Notes under the pieces: generated by a model
Databases searched by the model: none
Told to the model about the DNA's origin: nothing
What the model saw: the letters and a program-made list of their open reading frames with translations, nothing else
Assembly: GCF_002005145.1 (NCBI RefSeq)
Contig: NZ_CP019698.1
Span: 1,984,001-2,048,000, forward strand
DNA from: Desulforamulus ferrireducens
GTDB taxonomy: Bacteria; Bacillota; Desulfotomaculia; Desulfotomaculales; Desulfotomaculaceae
Direction: 5' to 3'
Length of the DNA stretch: 64,000 bases
Position numbers and translations under genes: made by a program
Part shown: piece by piece, positions 28,461 to 39,916 of the stretch
Position numbering within the stretch: position 1 is the first letter of the stretch
How the letters are laid out: each line of letters begins with the position of its first letter

Positions 28461-29549
28461 TTATTTCACCCTCGGGGTTAGAATTCCTGCTTTCACCACC
28501 GCTTGTACAGCAATTAATAGGATGGGGCCTGCCACCATACCGATAAAACCTAACAACTTAAAGCCTACAAACAAGGCTACTAAAGTAGCCAGTGGATGCA
28601 AGCCTAAATTATCGGCCACCACCTTGGTCTCTAATAGCTGTCTGGCCACCAGTATTACCACATATAAGCCCAAAAGCTTGAGGCCAAACACAACTTTACC
28701 GGAAACCAAAGACCAAATAACCCAGGGTATAATAACAGTACCCGGTCCTAACACCGGTATAATATCAAAGAAACCAATCAAGAGACCCATGGTTAGGGCA
28801 TAGTCCGCCCCAATCAGATAAAGACCGATAATGCTGATGATGGTGCTAATACTAACCAAAATCCCCTGGGCTCTAAGATACGAAATAAAAGCGCCGGTAA
28901 CTTCTTTAAGTACCTGAATACTCTTTTCGCCGTAGGGAGCGGGCATAATTTTTACCCATTTGACCCCTAAGGCCCGGCGATCCTTGGTAACAAAATAGGT
29001 TGCCAGAAAACTGACCACCACCAATGTAATAATCCCTGGTACAGCGGAAAAGGTACTTAAAAAGTAATCTAAAGTAATACTTAGATAATTTTGTAAAGTA
29101 TTGGCAATATTACCAAAGGTGTTTTGGATGGCACCTGTTACACTGGGAGGTAATTCCCCATAATATTTTTGCAGCTTTGGCAAGGATACTTCCACCCAGG
29201 TCTGCACATCCAGCAAGATAAAAGGTATGCTTTTGGATAGATTGATTAATTCAGTAATCAACCTCAATAACACTAAGGTAATGATGGCACCCAAAAAGGA
29301 AAAAACCAAAAGCATGGATAAAGCCACGGCAGCTCCCCGGGACAAATGAGCCTTCTGCTGCAGTACCTCCACCATAGGTTCCAGCAAAAAGCTAAGAAAA
29401 ATGGCCAAGAGAAAGGGAATTAACAGGGGCAAAGCAAAGGATAGCCCTTTAATTAGATAGCCCGATAGGTGTTCAATAATATAAAAACTCACTAAAAGAA
29501 GTAGACCGGCCAACACATAGTTTAGGGCGGTCCGCATCCAAGCAGGCAT
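28461..29549 (-). CDS. AI-2E family / sporulation membrane protein YtvI-like
   Basis: 362 residues, seven to eight membrane segments in the AI-2E exporter pattern: a long N-terminal hydrophobic pair, a soluble middle with heptad-like leucines (SLPKLQKYYGELPPSVTGAIQ), then GFFDIIPVLGPGTVIIPWVIW and VARQLLETKVVADNLGLHPL. Similar to the forespore-linked YtvI of Bacillus and to transporter-like proteins of unknown substrate. ATG after GAGGTGACCAATA. Its place between cdsA and dxr inserts it into the isoprenoid and lipid operon. Confidence 0.8.
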   Translation of the reverse strand: MPAWMRTALNYVLAGLLLLVSFYIIEHLSGYLIKGLSFALPLLIPFLLAIFLSFLLEPMVEVLQQKAHLSRGAAVALSMLLVFSFLGAIITLVLLRLITELINLSKSIPFILLDVQTWVEVSLPKLQKYYGELPPSVTGAIQNTFGNIANTLQNYLSITLDYFLSTFSAVPGIITLVVVSFLATYFVTKDRRALGVKWVKIMPAPYGEKSIQVLKEVTGAFISYLRAQGILVSISTIISIIGLYLIGADYALTMGLLIGFFDIIPVLGPGTVIIPWVIWSLVSGKVVFGLKLLGLYVVILVARQLLETKVVADNLGLHPLATLVALFVGFKLLGFIGMVAGPILLIAVQAVVKAGILTPRVK

Positions 29550-29575
29550 TATTGGTCACCTCAATGCCAATATAT

Positions 29576-30373
29576 TCAAATTATAAACAGATTCACCAGG
29601 TAGTATACCAGAGGGGCAGTAAATAACAAACTATCAAAACGATCTAACATTCCCCCATGCCCCGGAATAATATTCCCCGAATCTTTAACCCCAGCCTGCC
29701 TCTTCAGGGCAGATTCCACCAAATCTCCCAGTAAGGCGGCCAGACCGATCAGTGCGCCCAGCAACACAACAGGCCAGAGTGGTAACCCCGGCACCAGTTG
29801 AACAAAAACCAGGGCAGTTAACGCGGCGCCCAAAACCCCACCTATAGCCCCTTCCACCGTTTTCTTAGGGCTTAACAAGGGTGCCAGTTTATGCTTACCA
29901 AAGGCACGACCCACAAAATAGGCAAAGGTATCACTGGCCCAGGTGGCTGTAAGTAACAGCAACAACCACACAAAACCATTTTCCAAACCACGGGTAAGAT
30001 AAAAGAAGATAAAGTTTCCTAAATAAAGTAGCGCAGTTAAATTGCCAAAGGTATCAAGGGGCCCTCTGTCGGGATATTGAAAGGCCATCATTAAAAGATT
30101 GGCTATCAGCAATAATATAATGGTAGGGCCTATGTATTCATCTTTATATAGGTATGCACTGGTAAAAATAATTAATCCACCAACTTGAATGAGCCAGACG
30201 CTGGGATTAAGGTTTAAGCCTTTGAGAATCACTGCCATCTCTCGAGCAGATAACAGAAAAAGGCCGAAAACCAATAGCCATAAAACCCAGCTGCCATACC
30301 AAGCAGACAGAACAATTACTGGGATACCCACCAGAGCACTTAGCACCCGCAAGTGCAGCAATATGTCCACCAA
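29576..30373 (-). CDS. cdsA: Phosphatidate cytidylyltransferase
   Basis: 265 residues, about seven or eight membrane segments. The C-terminal signature is KRQAGVKDSGNIIPGHGGML plus DRFDSL, and the middle has ATWASDTFAYFVGRAFGKHK and SPKKTVEGAIGG. It makes CDP-diacylglycerol from phosphatidate and CTP. TTG or GTG start just after the uppS stop; the ribosome site is weak, suggesting coupling to uppS. Confidence 0.95.
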   Translation of the reverse strand: MVDILLHLRVLSALVGIPVIVLSAWYGSWVLWLLVFGLFLLSAREMAVILKGLNLNPSVWLIQVGGLIIFTSAYLYKDEYIGPTIILLLIANLLMMAFQYPDRGPLDTFGNLTALLYLGNFIFFYLTRGLENGFVWLLLLLTATWASDTFAYFVGRAFGKHKLAPLLSPKKTVEGAIGGVLGAALTALVFVQLVPGLPLWPVVLLGALIGLAALLGDLVESALKRQAGVKDSGNIIPGHGGMLDRFDSLLFTAPLVYYLVNLFII

Positions 30374-30374
30374 C

Positions 30375-31163
30375 CTATTTTTTAATTATTCCGCCAAAAC
30401 GTCGTTCCCGTCGTTGATAATCAAGAATAGCTTGTAATAAATGTATTCTCTTAAAGTCAGGCCACATGACATGGGTTAACCAGAATTCTGTGTAAGCTAG
30501 CTGCCATAACAAAAAGTTACTTATGCGAAAATCTCCGGAAGGCCTGATCAACAGTTCCGGGTCGGGCATACCGGAGGTATAGAGGTATTGAGCAATAACT
30601 TTCTCATTGATTTCTTCTATCTTTAGTTGTTTATTATTCAACGAGTGGGCAATTTTTATTACCGCATCGGTAATTTCCGCACGTCCGCCATAATTGAGAG
30701 CCAAATTCAACAGCAGGCCTGTATTACCCGCCGTTTTTTCCATGGCAGCCTTTAAGGCCTCCTGGGGTTGGTTAGGGAGTTCGCCAATTCTCCCAATGGC
30801 ATTTACTCTGACACCCTCACTGTGTAGTTCATCCAGTTCCTTTTGCAGGTATTCTACCAATAAATCCATTAAATAGGACACTTCATCCTGCGGTCTTTTC
30901 CAATTCTCCGTGGAAAAGGCATAGCAGGTCAGTACCTTCACGCCCAATTCCGAGCAAAGTTTAACAATATTTCGCAGCGATTCAACACCAGCCCGATGTC
31001 CTAAGGACCTGGGCATACCCCTGCGCTGCGCCCAGCGACCGTTACCATCCATAATAATGGCAATATGTTGCGGAAGCCTGCTCCGGTCTATGGATTGAAG
31101 AAGTGTTTTTTCATCATCAGTTCCCTTTTGTTTATTAAACATACCGGTTAATTTTTCAAACAT
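30375..31163 (-). CDS. uppS: Undecaprenyl diphosphate synthase (cis-prenyltransferase)
   Basis: 262 residues from ATG at 31163, six bases after GGAGG. Motifs: IAIIMDGNGRWAQRRGMPRS with the catalytic Asp, GHRAGVESLRNIV, CYAFSTENWKRP, LLLNLALNYGGRAEI, and DPELLIRPSGDFRISNFLLW. It builds the C55 carrier lipid of cell wall synthesis. The first ~30 residues, with a lysine-rich start, are longer than minimal. cdsA follows immediately. Confidence 0.95.
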   Translation of the reverse strand: MFEKLTGMFNKQKGTDDEKTLLQSIDRSRLPQHIAIIMDGNGRWAQRRGMPRSLGHRAGVESLRNIVKLCSELGVKVLTCYAFSTENWKRPQDEVSYLMDLLVEYLQKELDELHSEGVRVNAIGRIGELPNQPQEALKAAMEKTAGNTGLLLNLALNYGGRAEITDAVIKIAHSLNNKQLKIEEINEKVIAQYLYTSGMPDPELLIRPSGDFRISNFLLWQLAYTEFWLTHVMWPDFKRIHLLQAILDYQRRERRFGGIIKK

Positions 31164-31182
31164 GGCATGCCTCCAATATAAC

Positions 31183-31208
31183 AACCCCCTCCGGATATGA
31201 AGGGGGTT
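31183..31208 (-). terminator. Hairpin between the ferredoxin gene and uppS
   Basis: Perfect 8-bp stem AACCCCCT / AGGGGGTT with a ten-base loop, seven bases after the ferredoxin stop; the following U-run is poor (GTTATATT), so termination may be partial. Confidence 0.5.
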
Positions 31209-31214
31209 ACATCA

Positions 31215-31379
31215 TTACTCTTCAATAATGGCTCCGGTAGGGCAAATGTCCAGGCATGTACCGCAATTTTCGCATGCCATGGTTATTTTATAAATGTCGC
31301 CCTCCTCAATGGCATTGTTTGGACAGGAATCCAAGCAGGTACCACAGGCCAAACACTCATCAGTGATTTTAAAGGCCAT
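31215..31379 (-). CDS. 2[4Fe-4S] ferredoxin
   Basis: 54 residues from ATG at 31379, behind GGGAGGTGCACAAT. Two C-x2-C-x2-C-x3-C clusters are visible (CLACGTCLDSCP and CENCGTCLDICP), the clostridial ferredoxin layout. It should carry low-potential electrons. Its start overlaps the end of the PASTA gene by eleven bases. A ferredoxin between frr and uppS is unusual, and the partner enzyme is not evident; isoprenoid enzymes such as IspG, encoded further along the operon, need such electrons, but this link is speculation. Confidence 0.92.
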   Translation of the reverse strand: MAFKITDECLACGTCLDSCPNNAIEEGDIYKITMACENCGTCLDICPTGAIIEE

Positions 31380-31584
31380 ATTGTGCACCTCCCTTCCCTT
31401 TCTCCTCACATACCACTGTTAGAAGTAACTGCCGCGACCCCTTGGGTTCTACCTTAACAACCCTGGGGCGGCCTGTGGGCTTCAATCTAGGCGGTTTGGT
31501 CTGCACCACTTCAATTTGGAAGCCTTCGTTTTCCAGAAGGGAGACTGCAATATCAGCAGGATAACCTAATACGTCAGGTATCAT
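31369..31584 (-). CDS. Stand-alone PASTA-domain protein
   Basis: 71 residues. MIPDVLGYPADIAVSLLENE plus GFQIEVVQT and a closing beta strand (QLLLTVVCEE) match one PASTA domain, normally found as extracellular repeats of penicillin-binding proteins and Ser/Thr kinases. Here it has no membrane segment, kinase or signal peptide, so it is predicted cytoplasmic. ATG follows the frr stop directly, and the ribosome site is weak, so coupling to frr translation is likely. Function unknown. Confidence 0.7.
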   Translation of the reverse strand: MIPDVLGYPADIAVSLLENEGFQIEVVQTKPPRLKPTGRPRVVKVEPKGSRQLLLTVVCEEKGKGGAQYGL

Positions 31585-32920
<1,336 letters not shown>

Positions 32921-32932
32921 CTAACAACAAGC

Positions 32933-33586
32933 TTAATTTTTAATTTGGGCAGCCACTTCGGCAGCAAAATCGTCCTGACGTTTTTGTAAGCCTTCGCCCA
33001 TTTCGTAACGGGTAAAACGGCGAACGTCAATCTTCTCACCAATCTTGGCAATAATTTCATTAATCACATGCTGAACGGTTTTATCAGGGTCCTTAACAAA
33101 GGGTTGCTCCAGCAGACATACTTCTTTAAAGTACTTTTCAATACGGCCTTCCACCATTTTATCAACAATTTTTTCAGGTTTGCCTTCGTTAAGAGCCTGA
33201 GCGCGTAAAATTTCCCGTTCCTTTTCAATGGCCTCAGCCGGTACTTCCTCACGACGAACATATTCCGGCTTGGTGGCAGCAATCTGCATGGCAATATCCT
33301 TGGCTAAGGCACGGAAATCAGCGTTTTTAGCCACAAAGTCAGTCTCACAGTTTATTTCTACGAGAACGCCAATACGTCCGCCACCGTGTATGTAAGCTTC
33401 CACAATACCCTCAGCTGCAATACGACCTGCTTTTTTAGCAGCGGCAGCCAAGCCCTTTTCACGCAGGAATTCAATGGCTTTCTCCATGTCGCCGCCCACT
33501 TCAGCCAAAGCCTTTTTGCAGTCCATCATACCTGCACCTGTACGTTCTCTTAATTCTTTAACCATGCTTGCAGAGATTTCTGCCAT
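32933..33586 (-). CDS. tsf: Elongation factor Ts
   Basis: 217 residues, the short Firmicutes-like form. [19 protein letters not shown] at the UBA domain and [16 protein letters not shown] in the core are diagnostic; the dimerisation region is reduced compared with the E. coli protein. It recycles EF-Tu by GDP exchange. ATG after AGGAGGAACTGATC. A terminator lies between it and rpsB, so readthrough or an own promoter must drive it. Confidence 0.96.
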   Translation of the reverse strand: MAEISASMVKELRERTGAGMMDCKKALAEVGGDMEKAIEFLREKGLAAAAKKAGRIAAEGIVEAYIHGGGRIGVLVEINCETDFVAKNADFRALAKDIAMQIAATKPEYVRREEVPAEAIEKEREILRAQALNEGKPEKIVDKMVEGRIEKYFKEVCLLEQPFVKDPDKTVQHVINEIIAKIGEKIDVRRFTRYEMGEGLQKRQDDFAAEVAAQIKN

Positions 33587-33744
33587 GATCAGTTCCTCCT
33601 TTATTAATCCATCCCATTAATCTTGTGCTATTATAACCATATTATTCCCAGCACAAACCTAATTAAAGAATACCAGTCACTTAGAAACTGCCTAATCTGG
33701 CATTTTCTATGGAAAGTACCATAATTATGCTTTGTTTTAAGGTA

Positions 33745-33790
33745 CAAAAAAAGGTAGGGGCCTCCCGTATTAGCAAGACGCCCACTACCT
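33745..33790 (-). terminator. Intrinsic terminator between rpsB and tsf
   Basis: AGGTAG(T)GGGC paired with GGCC(CC)TACCT just after the rpsB stop, followed on the minus strand by TTTTTTTGTACC. It may attenuate tsf expression relative to rpsB. Confidence 0.75.
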
Positions 33791-33797
33791 AACATTC

Positions 33798-34496
33798 CTA
33801 CTCTGCGACTTGTTCACCCTGTTTACCTTCCAATACGGCATCAGCCATCTTGTTGGTAAGCAGTTTTACTGCCCGAATAGCGTCATCGTTACCGGGAATT
33901 ACATAATCAACCTCGTCAGGATCGCAGTTAGTATCTACAATGGCTACAATGGGAATGCCAAGTTTACGAGCTTCTGCCACTGCAATGCGTTCCTTGCGGG
34001 GATCAATCACGAACAGTGCCGAGGGCAGGCGACGCATATTTTTAATGCCACCCAGGAACTTGTCCAGCTTTTCTTTTTCATGCATCAGCTGAGCAACTTC
34101 TTTTTTGGGTAAAACTTCAAAAGTGCCGTCCTGTTCCATGCGTTCCAGTTCATGTAATCTATCAATACGACGACGGATGGTTTGGAAGTTGGTTAACATT
34201 CCACCCAACCAGCGTTGATTTACATAGTACATACCGCAACGCTCGGCTTCTTCCTTAACAGCTTCCTGTGCCTGCTTTTTGGTACCTACGAACAGGATGG
34301 TACCACCTTCAGCAGCGGTTTGCTTGACAAACTCGTAGCATTCTTCAACCTTCTTCACGGTCTTCTGTAAATCAATAATATAGATACCGTTACGATCGGT
34401 GAAGATATAGGGAGCCATTTTAGGGTTCCACCGACGGGTTTGGTGCCCAAAATGCACACCGGCTTCCAGTAACTGCTTCATGGAGATAACTGCCAT
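33798..34496 (-). CDS. rpsB: 30S ribosomal protein S2
   Basis: 232 residues from ATG at 34496, nine bases after AGGAGGTG. Signatures: [49 protein letters not shown], and [20 protein letters not shown]. It joins the 30S subunit late. codY lies upstream with its own terminator and an rpsB promoter follows it. Confidence 0.97.
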   Translation of the reverse strand: MAVISMKQLLEAGVHFGHQTRRWNPKMAPYIFTDRNGIYIIDLQKTVKKVEECYEFVKQTAAEGGTILFVGTKKQAQEAVKEEAERCGMYYVNQRWLGGMLTNFQTIRRRIDRLHELERMEQDGTFEVLPKKEVAQLMHEKEKLDKFLGGIKNMRRLPSALFVIDPRKERIAVAEARKLGIPIVAIVDTNCDPDEVDYVIPGNDDAIRAVKLLTNKMADAVLEGKQGEQVAE

Positions 34497-34616
34497 AGCT
34501 AGTTGCACCTCCTCCCACTTGTTTTTAGTCCTCCGTTCTCCTCATCTTTGGCAAGACCTGAAAAATCAGGCAACCTTACACAAATCAGAGAGCGTGTGTA
34601 ATTAACACCACAAAGA

Positions 34617-34645
34617 ATTTTAGCATAATCAGGCGATTGATGCAA
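34617..34645 (-). promoter_or_regulatory. Candidate rpsB promoter
   Basis: Minus-strand TTGCAT, 17 bases, TAAAAT, immediately after the codY terminator and about 120 bp before rpsB. Leaves a leader of about 110 nt. Confidence 0.5.
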
Positions 34646-34654
34646 GGGGTTAAC

Positions 34655-34683
34655 AAAAAAGACCACAGCAAATAACTGTGGTC
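34655..34683 (-). terminator. Intrinsic terminator after codY
   Basis: GACCACAG / CTGTGGTC perfect 8-bp stem, then TTTTTTG on the minus strand, eleven bases after the codY stop. Confidence 0.88.
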
Positions 34684-34694
34684 CTGTATACTCC

Positions 34695-35480
34695 TTAACT
34701 ATGCTTCAATCTCTGCAATTCTTCAATTAACCTATCGTTCAGCACCCGAATATAAGTGCCTTTCATGCCTAGGGATTTAGATTCAATGACGCCGGCACTT
34801 TCAAACTTCCGCAAGGCGTTGACAATTACAGAACGGGTAATACCAACACGGTCGGCAATCTTGCTGGCTACCAGAACACCTTCATCCCCTTCTAACTGTT
34901 CAAAAATATGCTGCACAGCATCCAGTTCTGAATAGGATAGGGTTCCCAGTGCTATTTGCACCGCCGCTTTCTTGCGAGCCTCCTCTTCCATTCTGCCAGC
35001 CCTGGCCCGCAGAATTTCCATGGCTACCACGGTGGCACCATATTCAGCCATGACTAAATCCTCATCGGTAAATTCCTGACCAAACTTAGCTAACACTAAG
35101 GTGCCTAAACGTGAGCCAGCACCCATAATGGGCACCACAGTGGTTACCTTGTGCTCACCTTTGCATTTTTCTTCATTAAAAAATACACAAGAGTCATAGG
35201 TTTGACAGAAATTGGCATGTGTTTCGTTAATACTTAATAAACTTTCATTGTACTCTTCCGGGAAACGCTTAGAGCCTTCAACGATGTCCTTCATGATATC
35301 ACAGGCGAATTTCGGCATAAATCTGTAGCCCAGGGCTCTGCCCCGTCTGTCAATGATGTAGCAATTGCATTCGATGTTTTGGGATAAAACCTCGGCTATC
35401 TCGCCAAAATCCACCGGGTATCCCGCAGATTTTTGTAATAGTTTATTAATTGTACGAGTTTTTTCCAATAGAGTACTCAT
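34695..35480 (-). CDS. codY: GTP-sensing global transcriptional repressor CodY
   Basis: 261 residues. The N-terminal GAF domain that binds branched-chain amino acids ([36 protein letters not shown]) is followed by the C-terminal winged helix ([40 protein letters not shown]). It represses nutrient-limitation genes when GTP and branched-chain amino acids are high. ATG after GGGGAGTGACAGC. It ends the xerC-hslV-hslU-codY operon, the same order as in Bacillus. Confidence 0.97.
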   Translation of the reverse strand: MSTLLEKTRTINKLLQKSAGYPVDFGEIAEVLSQNIECNCYIIDRRGRALGYRFMPKFACDIMKDIVEGSKRFPEEYNESLLSINETHANFCQTYDSCVFFNEEKCKGEHKVTTVVPIMGAGSRLGTLVLAKFGQEFTDEDLVMAEYGATVVAMEILRARAGRMEEEARKKAAVQIALGTLSYSELDAVQHIFEQLEGDEGVLVASKIADRVGITRSVIVNALRKFESAGVIESKSLGMKGTYIRVLNDRLIEELQRLKHS

Positions 35481-35500
35481 GCTGTCACTCCCCCTGATTA

Positions 35501-36901
35501 TTAAAGAATATAACGACTTAGATCGCGGTTTGCTACGACGTCTTTTAGCTTTTCCCGAACATATTCACTGTCTATCGTGAGTGACTGTCCTTTAAGTTCC
35601 GGGGCCTCAAAGGAAACATCTTCCAGCAACTTTTCTAAAATGGTGTGTAGACGTCTTGCGCCAATATTTTCGTTTTGTTCATTTACAGTATAAGCAATAT
35701 CGGCAATTTCTACAAGAGAATTTTTTGAAAATTCAATATTAACTCCTTCGGTGCGCAACAATTCGGTATACTGTTTGATTAGAGAATTTTGTGGTTCAAT
35801 AAGAATTTGTTCAAAATTACTGCGACTTAGGCTCTCCAGTTCCACTCTGATGGGGAAACGTCCCTGTAATTCTGGTATTAAATCGGATGGTTTAGCGATG
35901 TGGAAGGCCCCGGCAGCAATGAATAAAATATGGTCGGTTTTTACCGCTCCATATTTTGTCATCACGGTAGAACCTTCAACAATGGGTAAAATATCCCTTT
36001 GTACACCACCCCGTGAGACATCTGCTCCGGCATTTACTCCTTCGCGGGTGGCAATTTTATCTATTTCATCCAAGAAAATGATACCATGATCCTCAGCTCT
36101 TTTCACTGCCTGGGCGGTCAGCTCATCCATATCGATTAATTTCTGAGCTTCTTGCTGGGTTAATATCTTCCTGGCTTCACTGACAGTAACCTTACGCTTA
36201 CGCTTCTTTTTCGGGAAGATATTCCCCAACATATCCTGTACATTTACCCCTAGTTCTTCTATCCCATTACCGGTAAACACTTCTAACATAGGGGTATTAT
36301 TACCTTCTACCTCAATTTCTAAATACTCGTTTTCCAGTTCCCCACGCTGTAATTTTTCTCTGAGGGTCTCCCTTTCAAACTTAATGCGGCTATTATACTG
36401 CTCCCATTGTTTTTCATCCTCTTGATTATTTTGCACGCCGCCAAACAACATTTCAAAGGGATTTTTGGTTTGCGCCGGCTTACCGGGCAAGGGAGCCAAC
36501 AATTCAATAATTCTTTCCTCGGCTAATCGTTTAGCTCTTTCTTCTACTTCCTCAAGTTTCTCCTGCCTAACCATGCGGATGGATGTCTCCACCAAGTCCC
36601 GCACCATGGACTCCACATCTCGTCCTACATAGCCTACTTCTGTAAATTTGGTGGCTTCCACCTTGACAAAGGGTGCTTTGACAAGCTTCGCTAATCTACG
36701 GGCTATTTCAGTTTTACCTACACCGGTAGGACCAATCATCAATATGTTTTTAGGTACCACTTCATCTCTCAGGTCTTCGGGTAGTCTACTGCGACGGTAG
36801 CGATTACGTAAGGCTATAGCCACCGCCCTTTTGGCTTTTTCCTGCCCCACTATATATTTATCCAGTTCATTTACAATCTGTCGAGGTGTTAGGGCCTCCA
36901 T
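35501..36901 (-). CDS. hslU: ATP-dependent protease ATPase subunit HslU (ClpY)
   Basis: 466 residues from ATG at 36901, eight bases after AAGGAG; an upstream GTG touches that site. Motifs: [20 protein letters not shown], Walker [17 protein letters not shown], Walker [14 protein letters not shown], sensor [11 protein letters not shown]. An extended I domain lies between about 115 and 240. It unfolds substrates for HslV. hslV is 20 bases upstream and codY follows. Confidence 0.97.
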   Translation of the reverse strand: MEALTPRQIVNELDKYIVGQEKAKRAVAIALRNRYRRSRLPEDLRDEVVPKNILMIGPTGVGKTEIARRLAKLVKAPFVKVEATKFTEVGYVGRDVESMVRDLVETSIRMVRQEKLEEVEERAKRLAEERIIELLAPLPGKPAQTKNPFEMLFGGVQNNQEDEKQWEQYNSRIKFERETLREKLQRGELENEYLEIEVEGNNTPMLEVFTGNGIEELGVNVQDMLGNIFPKKKRKRKVTVSEARKILTQQEAQKLIDMDELTAQAVKRAEDHGIIFLDEIDKIATREGVNAGADVSRGGVQRDILPIVEGSTVMTKYGAVKTDHILFIAAGAFHIAKPSDLIPELQGRFPIRVELESLSRSNFEQILIEPQNSLIKQYTELLRTEGVNIEFSKNSLVEIADIAYTVNEQNENIGARRLHTILEKLLEDVSFEAPELKGQSLTIDSEYVREKLKDVVANRDLSRYIL

Positions 36902-36921
36902 AGGCTCCACTCCTTTGACCT

Positions 36922-37452
36922 TTATATTTCTTCCACCACGATATTGTTATTAGTATAAACACATATATCTGCTGCCAGACTTAAGGCTTCCCGGGCAATT
37001 TCACCAGGGGTAAGGGTAGTGTGCTTGGCTAAAGCTCTCGCAGCAGCTAAAGCGTAAGGGCCTCCTGAGCCAATGGCAGTAACTCCCTCATCAGGCTCGA
37101 TAACCTCGCCATTTCCCGATAAGACCAAAAGATTCTCTTGATTAGCAACAATTAGCATAGCTTCCAGGGCTCGCAAATATTTATCTGTTCGCCACTCCTT
37201 AGCCAACTCAACTGCTGCCCGCAGCAGGTTGCCGTGATATTCTTCCAACTTTCCTTCAAACTTTTCAAATAAAGTAAAGGCATCTGCCACCGAACCGGCA
37301 AACCCGGCAATTACTTTCCCCTGATGGAGGCGTCTGACCTTACGGGCAGTATGCTTCATGATCGTATTTTGACCAAAGGTTACTTGCCCGTCCCCGGCTA
37401 CAGCTACCTTCGACCCTTTTTTTACTGCGACAATGGTAGTGGCGTGCATCAT
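36922..37452 (-). CDS. hslV: ATP-dependent protease subunit HslV (ClpQ)
   Basis: 176 residues of the proteasome beta fold: [20 protein letters not shown] near the start, [20 protein letters not shown], and [20 protein letters not shown]. The mature enzyme should begin at the first Thr of TTIVAV, the catalytic nucleophile. Two adjacent ATGs (37452 and 37449) are possible starts behind AAGGGATACCG. It works with HslU as a two-tier peptidase. Confidence 0.96.
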   Translation of the reverse strand: MMHATTIVAVKKGSKVAVAGDGQVTFGQNTIMKHTARKVRRLHQGKVIAGFAGSVADAFTLFEKFEGKLEEYHGNLLRAAVELAKEWRTDKYLRALEAMLIVANQENLLVLSGNGEVIEPDEGVTAIGSGGPYALAAARALAKHTTLTPGEIAREALSLAADICVYTNNNIVVEEI

Positions 37453-37506
37453 CGGTATCCCTTCCCTCTTCGGATAAGTAAAAGTTTTTCAGATCCATAC
37501 CTGGTT

Positions 37507-38403
37507 TTACGCCCTCGGGTGGCTGATTTTGTAAACCTTTTTCAGCTTTTGCTTGGTCACATGGGTATAAAGCTGGGTGGTTGACAAAGAAACGTGCCCT
37601 AATAACTCCTGAACACTACGCAAATCAGCACCGTTATCCAATAGGTGAGTGGCAAAGGAATGACGAATAGTGTGGGGGCTAATACCATCCTTAAACCCTA
37701 ATTGCTGACAATATTTAGCCAGAATTTTACGGACACCTCTGTCACTTAACCTGTTACCCTGGTAATTCACAAAAACTGCCTGACATTCCTGTGCAGCGAG
37801 CAAAGGTCGTACAGATTGTAAATAAAGCTGCAGTGTTGCCACCGCCTGTTGGTGAATTGGTACAATTCTCTCTTTGGAACCCTTACCCATAACCCTGATA
37901 TAACCCCTGGCCAAATCAAGGTGGCTGAGATTTAAAGAGACCAACTCGGAAACCCGCATACCACTGGCGTACAATAGCTCAAACAGAGCCCTGTCCCTAA
38001 TGCCAAGTGGACTGTGATCCGGTGCCTCAATTAAGTCCTTGGTCTCCTCCGGAAAAAGAAACTGTGGTAATCTTTTTTCTTGTTTCGGATTACTCACCCT
38101 TTGCAGCGGGTTATTTTTCACCAGGCCTTCGTTGTACAAAAACCTAAAAAAAGTACGCCATGCCGCCAAACGCCTGGCCACAGTGGCACGGCTCAGATTT
38201 CTCTGATAAAGATGGGCCAAATATTGTCTTAACAACTTTCCATCAATATCTGTGGGCAGTAACTTCTCCTCGGATGTGTTAAGAGCCTGGGCAAAAAACT
38301 CCAAGCCATCAAACAGATCCTTCTGATATGCCTCAATGGTATGACTTGAAAAATTTTTTCGGATACTCAAAAAATCAACGTAATGGTCTATTAAAGTGTA
38401 CAC
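37507..38403 (-). CDS. xerC: Tyrosine recombinase XerC/CodV
   Basis: 298 residues. N-terminal SAM-like DNA-binding domain (DFLSIRKNFSSHTIEAYQKD) and catalytic domain with ASGMRVSELVSL (catalytic Arg), KGSKERIVPI (Lys), SPHTIRHSFATHLLDNGADL (HxxR), LGHVSLSTTQLYTHV (His and the Tyr nucleophile). It resolves chromosome dimers at dif. The location before hslV-hslU-codY matches codV of Bacillus. GTG start with a weak ribosome site. Confidence 0.93.
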   Translation of the reverse strand: MYTLIDHYVDFLSIRKNFSSHTIEAYQKDLFDGLEFFAQALNTSEEKLLPTDIDGKLLRQYLAHLYQRNLSRATVARRLAAWRTFFRFLYNEGLVKNNPLQRVSNPKQEKRLPQFLFPEETKDLIEAPDHSPLGIRDRALFELLYASGMRVSELVSLNLSHLDLARGYIRVMGKGSKERIVPIHQQAVATLQLYLQSVRPLLAAQECQAVFVNYQGNRLSDRGVRKILAKYCQQLGFKDGISPHTIRHSFATHLLDNGADLRSVQELLGHVSLSTTQLYTHVTKQKLKKVYKISHPRA

Positions 38404-38439
38404 AGCTTAAACACCATGTCGAAATTTGAAATATAATAA

Positions 38440-38469
38440 AATATATCACAAGCAAACTTAAAATTGCAA
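38440..38469 (-). promoter_or_regulatory. Candidate promoter of xerC-hslVU-codY
   Basis: Minus-strand TTGCAA, 18 bases, TATATT, about 40 bp before the xerC start, in an AT-rich gap. Confidence 0.4.
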
Positions 38470-38532
38470 CTACCTTTTGACAATTCAAGAGTTATGTTGT
38501 CTTATTAAAAAGCATTTATGCTCTTGCTTGTT

Positions 38533-39834
38533 TTATCGAATGTCGGGTAGTTTTGCCAATGCCCTTTTGGCATGAGCTTGCCCCCGCTCCCTTTTCCCCT
38601 TCAAGCGAACAGGAAGTTCCGGGAATAAACCAAAGGTAACATTCATAGGTTGGAAACCTTTTTGCGGGGCAGTGGTAATGTAATGAATAAGTGCCCCGTG
38701 GGCTGTTTCCGGCGGGAAAGTAATTAATTCCTTCCCTTGGATCAATCTGGCCGCATTTACACCTGCTAAAAGTCCCGCGGCTGCCGACTCAACATATCCC
38801 TCTACCCCTGTGATCTGACCGGCAAAAAAGATGGATTCTCTCTTTTTTAGTTGCAAAGTGGGTTTTAATAATGCCGGTGAGTTAATAAAAGTATTACGAT
38901 GCATAACTCCGTAGCGGACAAACTCAGCGTTCTCCAAACCCGGTATCAGGCTAAATACTCTTTTTTGTTCTCCCCATTTAAGGTTTGTTTGAAAACCCAC
39001 CAGGTTATAGAGTGTGCCCTCGGCATTATCCTGTCTAAGTTGGACAACTGCGTAGGGTCTCTTACCTGTGCGGGGGTCCGTTAATCCCACTGGCTTGAGG
39101 GGGCCGTAAACCAAGGTATCCTTTCCGCGGGAAGCCAGTACCTCCACAGGCATACAGCCTTCGAAGTGCACTTGTTTTTCAAACTCTTTCACAGGTGCCC
39201 TTTCAGCATTGACCAACGCTTCATAAAATACCTCATATTCCTCACGGTTCATGGGGCAATTGAGATAAGCCTCTTCACCCTTGCCATAGCGGGAAGCCCG
39301 GAATACCTTGGTCATATCCAGGGACTCCAACGTCACAATGGGAGCCGCTGCGTCATAAAAATAGAGGTATTGTTCTCCGGTCAGCTTGCCAATCTCCTGG
39401 GACAACTTCTCGGACGTCAGCGGACCAGAGGCAATGATCACAATTCGGTCTTCCGGGATACTGGTTACTTCCTCCCGATGAACCCGCACCAAAGGATGTT
39501 CTTCCAGGACATTGGTAATATACTGGGAAAAACCCTGACGGTCCACAGCCAGGGCACCACCGGCAGGTACTTTGTACTTATCGGCCGCTGCCATAATTAA
39601 AGAGCCCAGCCGCCGCATTTCTTCTTTAAGTAATCCTACGGCATTCTCTATAGCTGCGGCTCTTAATGAGTTACTACACACTAATTCTGCAAAAAAAGGG
39701 GTGTGGTGGGCGGGGGTATAATTTTGTGGGCGCATTTCATACAAATCCACCCCAATACCTTGCTGACTAATTTGCCAGGCCGCCTCCGAGCCTGCTAAAC
39801 CCGCTCCAATTACCATTACCCTTGCTTCTGACAT
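38533..39834 (-). CDS. trmFO: Methylenetetrahydrofolate-dependent tRNA (uracil-5-)-methyltransferase
   Basis: 433 residues. FAD-binding [20 protein letters not shown], then [54 protein letters not shown] and [20 protein letters not shown]. It makes m5U54 in tRNA with folate as methyl donor. ATG after AGGAGGCACAAAAGGC. It lies between topA and xerC, as in Bacillus (gid). Confidence 0.96.
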   Translation of the reverse strand: MSEARVMVIGAGLAGSEAAWQISQQGIGVDLYEMRPQNYTPAHHTPFFAELVCSNSLRAAAIENAVGLLKEEMRRLGSLIMAAADKYKVPAGGALAVDRQGFSQYITNVLEEHPLVRVHREEVTSIPEDRIVIIASGPLTSEKLSQEIGKLTGEQYLYFYDAAAPIVTLESLDMTKVFRASRYGKGEEAYLNCPMNREEYEVFYEALVNAERAPVKEFEKQVHFEGCMPVEVLASRGKDTLVYGPLKPVGLTDPRTGKRPYAVVQLRQDNAEGTLYNLVGFQTNLKWGEQKRVFSLIPGLENAEFVRYGVMHRNTFINSPALLKPTLQLKKRESIFFAGQITGVEGYVESAAAGLLAGVNAARLIQGKELITFPPETAHGALIHYITTAPQKGFQPMNVTFGLFPELPVRLKGKRERGQAHAKRALAKLPDIR

Positions 39835-39916
39835 GCCTTTTGTGCCTCCTATATTGCGAGGTGAGATGTGAGAGGTCGGAAGTAGAAATTAACCCCTCAC
39901 ATCAGCTACTCCTAAA

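Noticed and set aside
38506-38522. AGCAT-AA-ATGCT plus U-run as trmFO terminator
   Set aside because: Only a 5-bp stem with a very small loop; too weak to list as a feature.
39865-39903. GATGTGAG / CTCACATC inverted repeat between trmFO and topA
   Set aside because: The stem is 8 bp with a 23-base loop and no U-run; it may be a dispersed repeat but cannot be called from one copy.
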